Source of the DNA: Siphonodentalium dalli
Taxonomy: Eukaryota > Mollusca > Scaphopoda > Gadilida > Siphonodentaliidae
Assembly: GCA_032622095.1 (NCBI GenBank)
Contig: CP136067.1
Location: forward strand, 135,785,990-135,849,989
Reading direction: 5' to 3'
DNA: 64,000 bases
This document shows positions 23,401 to 34,020 of the stretch, piece after piece. Position numbers and translations under genes: made by a program. Under the pieces are notes generated by a model that worked only from the letters and a program-made list of their open reading frames with translations, made no database searches and was not told the origin of the DNA. Within the stretch, counting starts at the first letter, position 1; the number at the start of each line of letters is the position of its first letter.

Positions 23401-26341
23401 GAAAATAGCAGTCAGGCAGGGTATCGGAAAAAAAGAGGTTTTTTTTTTGGCCTAATGAAATTCTGACTGTTTTGGTAACAAATCTTCAATGAGTTATAAT
23501 TGAATATTTTTTTTTATAAATTTACAGAGGATGATTCAGATGCACCCTTCAGACGTTATCGTACGGCTTTTTCCAAAAGACAACTGAACCTGCTGGAGAA
23601 GGAGTATGGCAAAGAGAACTACGTATCGAGAGCGAAGCGGTGTGAGTTAGCAGCGGAACTCAAACTCCCAGAGAGTACCATCAAGGTAAGCAGCATTGAG
23701 GAAAAAAATATCGCGACAGAGTTTCTTCACGTTAACCCTTTACCCAACAGAACGGCCCTGTGCCAATGCATTCTCTTATATATGCGAGTCGACCATAGGT
23801 CGCCTCGCATATATAAGAGAATGCATTGGCTTAACACATTAAAAATTATAAAATTGTTAAAGAATGTAAGACATTTTTTTTAGGCCAATGCATTCTCTTA
23901 TATATGCGAGGCGACCTATGGTCGACTCGCATATATAAGATAATGCATTGGCACAGGGCATAACTGTAACCATCGCAATGTGGTCAATGAGCCGGTTCCA
24001 ATGATATCCATATTTGTATGGTTCTATTGAGACAGACCGAAGATATTTTAGGCTGTTGAAGCTTTATTTGGCCGGTTTTGGCCGTTTTTGTTGGGTAAAG
24101 GGTTAATAACTCCAAATAACCGAATGTACTAAAAGTAATCGCCCATTTTGTCTACCACGGACTTGCCAAAAAGGGGAAAATGGCAACCTAATGACCAACT
24201 GCTAGACAGAATACGCAACCGGACGAATGCAAATCCCCAAATAAGACGAATAAGTTCAAACTACATAGAAATATATATCGCTCTAATAATATGTGCGACA
24301 TATTGTGTCATGACCACAAATTAAATTATGCATACATGTCCTTTCACTACATTGCTATATATTTTATGTATCGATACACTTGATCATATTTGGTGTAAAA
24401 GTATAATTTGATTTGTTAATTCAGACCTTGTAATTAATCGCTTTCGTCTCATTGCGGTGATCCAAAATAGTATCAAATGATACAAGGAATACGTAGACCT
24501 ATATAGTCTATACATGTCTCGGAAAAAAACCTCCTTGAAATAGTAAAAAATGATGCATCGGAAGAAAAGAAGGTCCCTTGTTTCCTTCTGTTGTCAAACA
24601 GATAAAAGCTCTTTAATGTCTCCAAGCGTATAACGAAACGCTCACTATTATTATCTATATTTACATGTAGCTCAACATCACAGTGCTGCCTTTCAACGAT
24701 TATAAACTTTAAAACGTTAGCACATGCAGAGCTAATTTTGTGACACGTATTGGAAGCAAAAATAAACAAATAAATGTGCATATGAATATAATGGTGGCAA
24801 AACTATTTTGCGAATGCGGGAAGAAAAAAAACACCAAGAATGTGATTCATGTGTGCGAAAGTTTGGGTTTTTACTGTTCAACATTCCACACGCTGTAAAA
24901 CTATCATTTAGATGAAAGGACTCAACTTAAGCAAGTGTCATGAGGGTCATTCCATCTGGGTAATCATAAAACCGCGAACTAATTCATAACGGCTTTATCC
25001 CTTCATTCATTGAATTAAGTCAAAAGATATGAAAGTTGACATTTGGCCCCTTTATTTGACTGCCAGTGAACGAACATAAAGGCGACATGGGGCGATATGG
25101 GTTGTAATGATGGTCAGTTGACAGAATAATCATTTATCTGGACAGAAAAGTAATTACTACAAATAAATAGTGGTCAAACAGGGCCATAATATTCTGAGTA
25201 CCCGAGTATTTACGGGTATGTGTGAAGGAAATACTGCATAACAGACAACGGGTGTATCTTTCACAAAACATTTGACCTGAGGTCTTAATAGCCGACCTAC
25301 GCTAATATGTAGATTGTATGTTGGTTTAGAAGGAAATTAACGAGGAGGTCAAGTGACCAATTTTGACTGAGATTTTCTGTACACAACTCTAGCAGAACAA
25401 TTTGAATACAATATAGAATCATAGATTGACACGTACATGGACATTTTAAATGGCGAATAGGATTATAGAGCATGTTTTAGTATTATTTCTGTTTTCAATT
25501 TTATTTAATTATTTAAAAGTAGGTTCAACACAATATTAGAACTTTTCTCTGCTATCCGATATACTGACTTTAGCCCCATGACAGTCGCTTCTTACATGGT
25601 TCTTGCACGGGAGTTTTGTATTGGAATTCCTAAAGTTGGTCACACGGCCTCCAAAATTAAGTTGACATCCCGACCGAGCTTGCTTCCAATTTCCATCTCA
25701 ATGTGAGATGTGCGGACGATGTTATCCCTGATAATTTTTGTAATGTGCAATTTTTCATTGAATAATTTACTTATAAAATTCTGTTCTATTTTATTTAGGT
25801 TTGGTTCCAAAATCGCAGAATGAAAGATAAACGACAGCGAATGACGGCAATGTGGCCATTTGGTTACGTCGATCCCCAGATGTACTCGATGATGGCTGCG
25901 GCGCATGCGTCAGGAGTCCCATTCAACGGTATCCCAATGTCTCCAATCAACCAACCCTCCATAAATCAGATGCACATGTTAGGCGGACACCCGGTTGGTC
26001 ACGTGATGCCTCAAATGCAATCACCATACGGAATCCAGACAAGTGCGCTCCCTACACCAGCTGACCTTCAAGCCGCCATACACATGAGTTCAATGCCGCA
26101 TCAGTTACGTTATGGACAATATGGTTACAATGTTCTGAATTCGAGGATAGCCGAGCAAACTGCTGGACTCAACATGACGTCACACATGACGTCAACACCT
26201 GCACCTAAGCATGGTGGTGCTCCGAACTCATCTGTCTCTTCGACTTCGTCGTCATCAGCTCTGAACTTAAAAACAGACAGATCTAGTCCGATCTCATCTA
26301 AGAGAAAGCTGTTCCGCCCATTCGAGGCGGAGAGGTCATAG
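20201..26341 (+). CDS. Evx: Even-skipped/Evx-class homeobox transcription factor, joined from three exons
   Basis: The coding sequence joins 20201-20459, 23528-23685 and 25799-26341: 960 nt, 319 residues plus TAG. Residues 1-86 are acidic and serine-rich. The homeodomain spans about residues 94-153 and has the key residues R5, F8, L16, W48, F49, Q50, N51 and R53. The run [15 protein letters not shown] and the flanking tryptophan are typical of Evx/Eve. Helix 1/2 is divergent for the family ([20 protein letters not shown]20 instead of the usual F). After it come a Met/Pro/His-rich region, a Ser/Thr-rich stretch and LFRPF at residues 310-314. Evx proteins are nuclear DNA-binding regulators, mostly repressors, acting in posterior patterning and neuron identity. 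The introns are GT-AG, and intron 2 lies between homeodomain codons 46 and 47, a position known for this class. The start ATG has A at -3 and an in-frame TAA 15 nt upstream. Confidence 0.93.
20453..20580 (+). repeat. Evx: 66-bp tandem duplication spanning the Evx exon 1 splice donor
   Basis: The stretch around 20453-20518 is repeated at 20519-20580. In both copies AATTTTCCG is followed by GTGAGTTTGTG and TTTATTTCCGCTC, so the donor GT occurs at 20460 and again at 20526. The offset of 66 bp is a multiple of three and the intervening frame is open. Using the distal donor would therefore add 22 hydrophobic residues (about [16 protein letters not shown] and then LFLKFS) before the exon 2 Glu codon. 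The copies differ at several bases in their 3' halves. Which donor is used cannot be seen from DNA. Confidence 0.85.
22591..22697. repeat. 26-bp perfect inverted repeat in Evx intron 1
   Basis: The arm at 22591-22616 (ATATCCACAC, then TTTTTCAGTGGATATG) is the exact reverse complement of 22672-22697, with 55 bases between. Each arm itself begins ATATCCAC and ends GTGGATAT, so each can also fold alone. It may be a small MITE or a structured intronic element. Confidence 0.8.
22941..23057. repeat. 20-bp tandem repeat (about 6 copies) in Evx intron 1
   Basis: The unit CGATTCATTTCGGGCCTTAA is repeated about six times head to tail with almost no change; one copy has two extra A residues. The near identity suggests recent expansion, and copy number is likely to vary between individuals. 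Confidence 0.95.
23528..23685 (+). CDS. Evx: Evx exon 2 (homeodomain helices 1-2)
   Basis: The acceptor TTTACAG ends at 23527 and the donor AAG|GTAAGC falls at 23685/23686. The exon is 158 nt; with the one base from exon 1 it encodes 53 codons, from the EDDSDAPF linker through homeodomain position 46 (Lys). The phase agrees perfectly on both sides. A hairpin MITE (family A) begins only 46 bp after the donor. Confidence 0.93.
23732..24106 (+). mobile_element. TTAA-flanked hairpin MITE, family A copy 2 (in Evx intron 2)
   Basis: Termini are TTAA-CCCTTTACCCAAC and GTTGGGTAAAGGG-TTAA, with both 69-nt palindromes, closely matching the copy at 1772-2170 apart from a shorter central spacer. It starts 46 bp after the exon 2 splice donor, in the same orientation relative to its reference copy. 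Confidence 0.9.
24116..24425 (+). pseudogene. LINE 3'-end relic in Evx intron 2
   Basis: Reverse-complement match to about 9415-9765. The + strand reads [15 protein letters not shown] before a stop, then a related 3' UTR with ATGTCCTTTCACTACATTGC and ATCATATTTGGTGTAAAAGT. It is too short to be active, and the tetranucleotide tail is missing. Confidence 0.7.
25799..26341 (+). CDS. Evx: Evx exon 3 (homeodomain helix 3 and C-terminal region)
   Basis: The acceptor TTTTATTTAG ends at 25798 and the exon opens with [14 protein letters not shown], the recognition helix with Q50 and N51. It continues through [18 protein letters not shown], a Met/Pro/Gln/His-rich region, a duplicated TSHMTS stretch, a serine run and the terminal [11 protein letters not shown], with TAG at 26339-26341. 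The C-terminal LFRPF resembles the LFKPY motif through which Drosophila Eve recruits Groucho; that function is inferred here. Confidence 0.93.
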   Translation, partial: VWFQNRRMKDKRQRMTAMWPFGYVDPQMYSMMAAAHASGVPFNGIPMSPINQPSINQMHMLGGHPVGHVMPQMQSPYGIQTSALPTPADLQAAIHMSSMPHQLRYGQYGYNVLNSRIAEQTAGLNMTSHMTSTPAPKHGGAPNSSVSSTSSSSALNLKTDRSSPISSKRKLFRPFEAERS

Positions 26342-26640
26342 TGGGACCGATGGAGGTTGATTATTTATAAGTGATATACTTTGTCTGGAGGGGTCATTGA
26401 CACAAGACACCTATATAATTTGTGGCTAGTTTTTCAAAGAGTCCACATTGAAGCGAACGTTTCATGGTCTCTCTCTCGATATTTAATCACGTGGTACATT
26501 TTCGATCAAAATGGCGACATCGATTGTTTCATGTGTTGGTATATGCTTGCTAAAATAAAATTCGTACGAATTAATTCAAGCAATAATATACCAGCTTTCC
26601 ACTTTCGACCAATAAATCTACAATTGGTTTGGTTGAACTG
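26342..26640 (+). promoter_or_regulatory. Evx 3' UTR with candidate polyadenylation signals
   Basis: Downstream of the stop the sequence is AT-rich with no protein-like frame. AATAAA occurs at 26554-26559 and again at 26611-26616, 215 and 272 bp after the stop. Either could define the mRNA 3' end. An open frame of about 119 codons here (26381-26740) has no family resemblance and is treated as chance. Confidence 0.45.
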
Positions 26641-26947
26641 TTCCAAATATAAACGACTATTCACGTTCTACATTATATCTAATGTGACAGGCTGGCTTCA
26701 CAGTATAAATGTAGTCCACAAATCGATCGGTAGCTTGTGACAGCGACCTCTTCAAATATACTGTGTAGGTTTAATATTAATATCTGCAATTTTCTGCCGT
26801 CGGTTGATCAGGCAATATCTGTCGTTTCACTGGTCCAGTTTCTGTTTTTTTAACTGGCTCTGGCCTTTCCGAAAAGCATACAAGGTCCAACAATTAGTTC
26901 AAGAAATTTAATAAGTAGAAAGATTTGAACTTAAAGGGGGCACTGTA

Positions 26948-27188
26948 CACTAAATCCAGTCATTTATGGGGCCATCTCCTATTATACTCAACATAATATA
27001 TGCAACAAATGAATGGATTTGAGCCAGGGATGAGTGCAAAATACACCCATGCACGTGCTTTATGAGCGATGTAAACAACATGATATTCATAAACTCATTT
27101 TCAATATAATTTAATTATAATGAAAATGAGTTTATGAATATTCTGTTGCATGTAATAGGAGATGTTCCATAAATGACTGGATTTGGTG
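26948..27188. mobile_element. TA-flanked MITE (Tc1/mariner-like) downstream of Evx
   Basis: The ends CACTAAATCCAGTCATTTAT and ATAAATGACTGGATTTGGTG form inverted repeats of over 20 bp bounded by TA on both sides. The interior holds a second palindrome around 27088-27142 (TTCATAAACTCATTTTC and its complement). It is 241 bp with no coding capacity. Confidence 0.8.
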
Positions 27189-28087
27189 TATAGTCATTTA
27201 ACAAGACTGTGGTTTCTGTTATATTGCAACCAGATATTTCGCCAATTTGATATTTACAAGCTTCATGCGACCAATTTTGAGGTATTAAACACGTCAGTTA
27301 TTTCTCGCAATGACGACAGCGGAATGTATAACTTGTACTTATAGAAGTTGATTCATATCGATAATTCACACTCCGATGCCTGAATAAACCTATAGCTGAC
27401 CAACCATTCCCATAATATACCAGCAGGTCTGGCGGAAATTATTCTAGATAGATGATATAACTTGCATCAAATTCTGTCTCCCCGCATCTCGATTTTCGAG
27501 TGCGCCTCATTTGATGACTATATGATTTCAAATTGTTACGTTTGTATTTTAGTGCTGTTAAAATTTATTGTTATTGTTCCGTCTGTGCATATTCGTGTAT
27601 ATTACAATTGTATAGAAATAAAATCACAATATCGTCGACGTATATGATTGGTTGAGTCTGAATATTTAATGATATTGTGGTTATGGAACAGACTAGTTGC
27701 CCGTGTGAATCCCACCCCCATGGTTGTGGACGAAGCACTTTTAGCTCAGATCACAATTACCCCTTTCTATACTTAATGGATTCTCCCACTGAGTTATATA
27801 AGTAGACATTGGAATGGTCTATTATTCATCTGGAGGGGGTTTCAGGAAATATAAGCAGGTTACAGACACTACAGGTGCAGAAGGAGTCCTATTTATTGAA
27901 GGGATATGTTCATACAATATAAGTTCAACAACGGGACCTACGGACACACGGACGTTTGTGCACAAAAATGGCTAATGTGCACAAATTGAACAACAATTTT
28001 AAGGGTGTAGTATAAGAGTGGCTTTCGCAGCCTTTGCATTTTGACGGGACCCGGACACAAGCCCGTTAACAGCAACGTATTGGCGCA

Positions 28088-29727
28088 GGGGCGTGTCGTT
28101 AAAACGAGTAAAATATAAATAAAGATATGCATCAGTTTAAAACTAGCGCGCCACTTTAATAAACAATACATATTTAATAAGGGAGTTCACTTTTCAGATA
28201 CATTCTCACTTCTAACGTCCATAATTCACAAACGCCTGAAGTAATCATTATTGACTTTTAAATTGACGATATATTTTCTCATATGCTATATCGAGGTACC
28301 CGGTGCTCTGTGATTTTTGTGTTCAGCGCCTGTTTTCGAAGTTTTGGAATATTTTATCCTAGAATTGTGGATTAAAATAGGAAAATATAGCTTTAACTTG
28401 ATCGATGGGCGTTGGAATTTTAAGAATCGGTTCAGGCGTTTGAGAATTATGGCCATTAAAATTAAGGAGGTATCTCCATTATTAACTATGTATTGTTTAG
28501 GGCGCGTACACATGAAGCTGCAAGAAAATATCTGCAAGAAAATATCAGGTACAATTGTACTCTGATATTTTCTTGCTGCAAAGATTACGCCCGTGAGAAA
28601 GCGGCGGGTTAGTTGACGTTGATTGAGCTCAATGTGACTAGTGTTAGTCGTGTGTGTTGAAGTGAATTACTGCGGACAAACAACCTATAGTCCATATCGA
28701 ATATTCATAGAGTTATATCAGTGCTCTTAGGCCTAATATTAGACCATGGTTCGGGCCGGCCCGGTGTGCGAAATGTTTGTAATCTGAGCAAGAAAATCGC
28801 AAAATCCTATCATCTAGACTAGCCTCAATCATTCCTAGAGTTGGAAATTTCAAACCTGACACCCCACTTAGGCTGGAAAATTTACATCTGATGACAATTC
28901 CAATGACAATGTTGACCAAATGTATGACAATATTGTTTTCTTAAATTAACTCAATGATTAACTAGCAGTTTTTTACTTTTGACTCAGGCTGGCCACGGGG
29001 GAGGGACCAGGACACAAGCTTTCAAAGTGTTGGAAATTTCCAACCTGTCACCCCACTGAGGTTGGAAAGTTTCCAACTGATGACCATTTCAGACCAAAAA
29101 TAGGAAAATATGCAAATATTGGTCCAAAAACAATTAATTCCCCCAAGAATATTTTTGAAAATCAAACTACAAGAACATTTTCAACCTATTGTTGGTGTGA
29201 AATTTCCAACTAATGTTTTGGCAGGTATGAAATGTCCAACTGTTGAAATTATTGACCAAAGTTGGGGGTGATCGAGACACACCAAGCCCCCCCCCCCCCC
29301 CCCCTGTCGCCACGTCTCTGTATACACGTATATACATGTATATATAATACATCAGCGGTTCTGACAACCAATGTAAAATGGAAATACGTAGTATATGTTG
29401 AAACAGACGATACTATTGATGGATCATAACTCGAGTGCTTGAATTGTTACGATCATATCCCTGCGAGATTAGTCAACGGATACCGATGGCCACCTATCAA
29501 GGTGAACATATATCACCAATTGGCGATAAAATATAAGCGCGCTGCCTTCGTCGGATATTTTCCGGTATTATTTATTTCATTGGTCAAGTAAGTCACATGG
29601 GGCATACCTGATATCTTCTTGCTGGCCATGTGTACGCGCCCTTACCGGTGCACTTTTTAAAGTGGCACGCTCGTTTTAAACTGATATATTTTTTAATTTA
29701 TATTTTACTCGTTATAACGACACGCCC
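28088..29727. mobile_element. Nested foldback element
   Basis: The outer arms 28088-28159 and 29656-29727 are complementary (GGGCGTGTCGTT... and ...AACGACACGCCC). A second arm pair lies inside, 28500-28532 with 29609-29641 (GGCGCGTACACATGAAGCTG). Next to the left inner arm is a local hairpin at 28534-28576 built on CAAGAAAATATCAG. Between the arms is family L sequence (TTTCCAACTGATGACCATTT) and a poly-C run. No frame resembles a transposase. Confidence 0.65.
28780..29325. repeat. Dispersed repeat family L
   Basis: Repeated phrases TTGGAAATTTCCAACCTG and GTTTCCAACTGATGACCATT followed by CAGACCAAA, ending at a C run and TGTCGCCACGTCTCTG. Similar phrases occur near 30570-30660, 41440-41610, 49795-50110, 54082-54300 and 57690-57850, in two cases next to CAGGGACGTGGCGACA or CAGGGACGTAGTCACA. 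The terminal motif is reminiscent of hAT-type ends, but no target duplication was identified. Confidence 0.5.
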
Positions 29728-29863
29728 ATATTTTATAAACCACACAAAGCTCTCACCCAGGTGGGCAGCAAGTCTGGTACAAAGAGCTGAAAGTTGAATC
29801 ATTAAAATGCAAGAGTATTAAGAATGACTTATAACAGCAGCATGAATTTGTTTGAAACTCGAT

Positions 29864-30114
29864 TTAACACTTTCATGACTGAAGCTTCCTGAAATTTTGC
29901 GAAAGCTCTGTGCCACTGCATTCTCTTATACATATATGCGAGGCACCCATATAAGAGAATGTATTGGCCTAACACTATTGGCATTGACCTTGTAAGCCAG
30001 CGAATGTTCTTATATATTCGAGGCTCCCTATGGGAGACTCGAAGATGTAAGATAATTCTCTGGTATATGATCTTCAATGCTGCACAAGCGCAGCTCCCGT
30101 CATGAACGGGTTAA
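29864..30114. mobile_element. TTAA-flanked MITE, family C
   Basis: 251 bp with ends TTAA-CACTTTCATGAC and GTCATGAACGGG-TTAA (14 of 16 matching). It carries two imperfect hairpins related to the family A palindromes (TGCATTCTCTTATACATATA and GCGAGGC). The inner end includes GCACAAGCGCAGCTCCCG. A lone end with GCAGCTTCTGTCGTGAAAGG and GTTAA lies at about 58430-58461. Confidence 0.7.
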
Positions 30115-30119
30115 AGACA

Positions 30120-31700
30120 AGATTATATTACACTTTTCACGATGGACATATTCTAAACATTTGATTCAAGATTTAATTTTCTCTCATAAAGTTCTCTTCT
30201 AATCAGAACATATACATGTAAGAGAAAAAACTCGTCGGCGATTTAATCCCCAGCAGGTCGCCAGTATTCTACCGGACCCATATAGGCTGCGCCCAAAAAT
30301 GTCGCAGGAAAGTACCCAACAAGAACACCAATCAGCAACCGTGGAAACTAAATCTTCCAGGCCAGATTTCGAGTCCGTATGAGATCAAATACTTTTTCTT
30401 ACAACGTATTTGATACTTCCAGCCAGGGACATGGCGATAATGGATGTCCACCTTGAAATTTATAAATGCCCCCACGCCACCCTTGAACAAGACCCCAGAT
30501 TCGCGAAATTCACAATTTTTTTTACCCCTCTCCATGGGCTGGAACTTTACAACTGGTACCTCAAGCTTTCTATCTGTTGGAAATCCAACCCCATTGTTTG
30601 GAATATTTCCAACTGATGGCTATTTCAGACCAAAATTTGGTCCAAAAACAGAAAATATATGCTGGTGTTTGTCTAAAAACAACGACACCTTAACCAGTGC
30701 TGCCAGTTTCAATCTGTCCACATCCATGCACAGTATTATGTTCTAAATATACAATCTATTGCCCCACTGTCAGCGTGCATGTGCAAAGAAAATGAAGAAA
30801 AAAAACACACATACAACGTCTGGTGATGGCATCTTCTGTTTAGTGCGACTCAAATAATTTCATACACTGATTGCATGGCAAAATCGGCAAATCCAATCCC
30901 CACTTGACAACACCGTTCCTGCTGACATTTCAAGTTGTTCTGCATTTCGTGCTATATAAAATTCACCTGGAATTCAGCATCACAACGCAGACTTTCCTGT
31001 TGTAAATAGGTCCATGCATAAATCAGATTTGTTTTGTATGGGATAACTTTATTTACAATATACACACATGGAAAGTACCATTACAAAAAAATATAATATT
31101 AATAGACTATGTATATTGTTAGGGTGGTATAGTCACGACTGACTGTCTTCCTATGATGATATGTCATGGAAACTAATCGCGTATCCAATTATTTTTTAAA
31201 TATGACCCTTTCTAATCCATGTAAGTCTTCACAAATATTCCAACAGGACCCTCGTTGTCAGTTTATGACCAGGTTGGGCGATTATATGCAGTATGACCAG
31301 GAATAAGAACTTGGAGAGTTTCCATTCATTGAGCTTGGCTACGCTTGACTCATATATACCTGCCTTGCATTATCCAGGGAAAATGAATGGAATGGTGTGG
31401 CGTAAGGAGGTGTAATTAACTGCACGCGCTTGTGGGTTACGTGACGTCATCTGGCGTCAACGCCGGTCGGAGGTGGGGAAACACACGGAAAATATATTTT
31501 TGTCCTGGCCTGCCCAGGATAATTTGCCAATTCAAGTCTAGCATAATTTATGGAATCAGCCCTTGGTTCTGCATAACAGCATCAATTCAATTTGTTCGAT
31601 TTCACAGTAGTTTGTCCGCCACATCAGTTGAGGTCCCTAAAAGTTGGAATATATATGTTTAGAAGTCTGATATGGTTAGGAGTTTAACATACAGGTAGAA
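30120..31700. other. Stretch without recognised genes
   Basis: Apart from family L fragments near 30560-30660 I see no repeat structure and no convincing coding frame. Confidence 0.45.
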
Positions 31701-31709
31701 CCCAATCTA

Positions 31710-31817
31710 CAGTAATGCCCAAAGTAATTGATGCGACAAGCCATATTTCCGTCTAAATCCTGAAAATTATCCATAATTCTGCTTTGGTTAAGTGGTCAAT
31801 TACTTTGGGCATTACTG
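31710..31817. mobile_element. TA-flanked palindromic MITE, family J copy 1 (108 bp)
   Basis: Ends CAGTAATGCCCAAAGTAATT and AATTACTTTGGGCATTACTG bounded by TA. The interior matches one side of the longer copies (AAGCCATATTTCCGTCTAAA, then CATAATTCTGCT). Confidence 0.85.
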
Positions 31818-31980
31818 TATCATAGTTTCATGACAGCACCATGCTCTTCTATTTAAAATTTCGTATTTCGAGCATTACCGACATACAGCCTAATATATGT
31901 ATGTATATATATCATCAGATCATACAGCTGTGTCCTTTAACTCGAATGGCATGAATGAGTTCTCATAATCGGTTGCGCTA

Positions 31981-32475
31981 ATGACTTGTTATAGGTGGGT
32001 GATACCCAGATAGACGAAAGGGACACAACTTGACAGACCGCCATGCCCGTTCAGCAGCAAAATCTCGTTGAGCAGTTCACCGGCTACAGTTCGGAGGTTT
32101 CTCCCGAACGCAGTTTAACACAGTTATAACGAAGATATTCGGTTCGATGTTTTTTGCAATGACTTGTAGTCGGTGTGTGATACCTAAATACAAGGATGGG
32201 ACACCATTTGACAGACAGTGATGCCCGCGTTCAGCAATTCAAAAATCCCGTTGAGCAGTTCATTGGGTGCCGTTCAGCAGATTCGCCCGAATGCAGTTTA
32301 ACGAAGACATTTGTGTAGACGTCGTGCAAATGACTTGTAATCGGTGTGTGATACCCAAATACAGGGAGGGGACACAATTTAACCGACCTCCAAGCGCGTT
32401 CAGCATGCTGTTCAAAATCCTTGAGCAGTTCATTGGGTGCCGTTCAGCAGATTCGCCCGAGTGCAGTTTAGAATC
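31981..32475. repeat. Tandem repeat, about 175-bp unit, three copies
   Basis: Units start near 31981, 32159 and 32331, each with ATGACTTGT, GGTGTGTGATACC, GGGACACAA and TTGAGCAGTTCA followed by CGTTCAGCAGATTCGCCCGA. Period 172-178 bp. No protein is supported across the units. Satellite-like array or fragment of one. Confidence 0.85.
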
Positions 32476-32994
32476 AATTCCGATTATTCTATAGTCAATT
32501 CACGAGTGCATTTAAAGGGGAATTTAGCCGAAAGAGAGTGTTGTCCACGCTTCGGATGTTCAACTGCACTATATCTGAACGAGATCATTTCACGATATCA
32601 CGGATAAAGCGTGTCCCATCTGAATCACACCGATGGCCGACGCACCAATTTCAGTAACCGGTTGTGTTTACCATGGGATTGAAACATTGACATGTCCATC
32701 TTCAACTGATCACGATTTTTTCCATGTCAGAATCCACGACAGCCTCGTCAAACCTAGACAGCAATTGCCACCTTCTGATCTGCGTGGGAAGTTGGAAGTA
32801 TCAACCATTCTTTTCATTTTGAATGTAAATATTGCGGACTGCGAATGAACAACAATAGCTTTCCTATGTGGGTATTGAATTTTAATTTATTTATAGAAAT
32901 TAAGAGAGGGAAAAATTGTACGTGTACTTCAATGTTGTTATTTCTGATGGAGTGAATAGAACTTAATGGCTGATGGCTTATACGAAGTAATGTA

Positions 32995-33203
32995 CAGTAA
33001 TGTCCTAAATAATCGACACCTAAACCACAGCAGAATTATGGGAAATATTTCAGGATTTAGTCGGAAATATGACTTGCTGCCATTCGTCGGAAAACTCTCG
33101 GTGAGAGCTTTCCGATGAATGGCAACAAGCCATATTTCCGACTAGATCCTGAAAAATTCCCATAATTCTGTGGTTAAAGGGTCATATACTTCGGGCATTA
33201 CTG
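32995..33203. mobile_element. TA-flanked palindromic MITE, family J copy 2 (209 bp)
   Basis: Nearly the entire element is one palindrome: CAGTAATG...AAACCACAGCAGAATTATGG...GGATTTAGTCGGAAATATG, with its complement following a GAAAACTCTCGGTGAGAG centre. TA flanks both ends. Confidence 0.85.
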
Positions 33204-33759
33204 TATATTATATGATCACGAACAAGTAGTGCATATGACACCATAATGCAGACTCGAGCTGACATAATTTAATAAAGTTATTATAAACTGAGAAATTGTA
33301 ATGATTTATTAATATATTTATAATGATGTTTACATGTAATTCAATGGAGGTAATGGCTCATTATTTATATAAATCCTATTTAAAGATGCTCTCTCCGATT
33401 TCACACCAAATTATTGAGAATTGTCATAGTTAATTTTTCAGCTTACTGTGCAAAGGACAAATGAAAATACGTGCTATCACCATCATTGGTGTGTCATAAG
33501 TATCTCGAAAATAATCTATCATTTTACGTTGAAAACGAATTAATCGGCTCATGGGTCCGATATAATTATTGTCTTGTATATATATATATAGCCTACGCGA
33601 TACAAATTGTGGTTTCATGTCACAACTGACATGGCATCTTTAAGAATTTTGCTATTGTATTGGACATGAACTAGTCTATATATAACGACAGCGATCCAAG
33701 TCTGACTAACCCTTTCTTTGCTAAATATACTGGATTATTCTTCATATGGATGGGCGTTC

Positions 33760-33761
<2 letters not shown>

Positions 33762-33829
<68 letters not shown>
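33762..33829. repeat. (GA)n microsatellite
   Basis: Uninterrupted GA run of about 34 units. Confidence 0.97.
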
Positions 33830-33831
<2 letters not shown>

Positions 33832-33896
33832 TTTACAGTCGGTCAAAAGCTCTTCAGAGCTTGTGTTTATAAAATTTATCTTATCTTATCTATCTT

Positions 33897-33936
33897 AGAG
33901 AGGGAGAGAAAGAGAGAAAGAGATAGAGAGAAAGAA

Positions 33937-34004
<68 letters not shown>

Positions 34005-34020
34005 GGAGAGAGAGAGGGAG
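33897..34020. repeat. Imperfect (GA)n microsatellite
   Basis: GA-rich run interrupted by AAAG, TAG and GGG, 68 bp after the perfect GA run. An open frame across both encodes only Arg/Glu-type repeats and is artefactual. Confidence 0.95.

Larger units (their letters stand above)
20526..23527 (+). other. Evx intron 1
   Basis: This intron of about 3.0 kb is mostly unique AT-rich sequence. It holds two recognisable structures, listed separately: a 26-bp perfect inverted repeat (22591-22697) and a 20-bp tandem array (22941-23057). No MITE of families A, B or J is present. Between about 20600 and 22500 I see no other feature; this is a plausible place for regulatory sequence but none can be shown from the sequence alone. 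Confidence 0.7.
23686..25798 (+). other. Evx intron 2 (interrupts the homeobox)
   Basis: This 2.1-kb intron lies between homeodomain codons 46 and 47. Its first 740 bp are occupied by a family A hairpin MITE and a LINE relic. The rest (24430-25798) is AT-rich without recognisable repeats or coding potential, ending in a pyrimidine-rich acceptor. Confidence 0.85.

Noticed and set aside
26381-26740. 119-codon frame just after the Evx stop
   Set aside because: It lies in the probable 3' UTR, crosses AATAAA signals and resembles no family.
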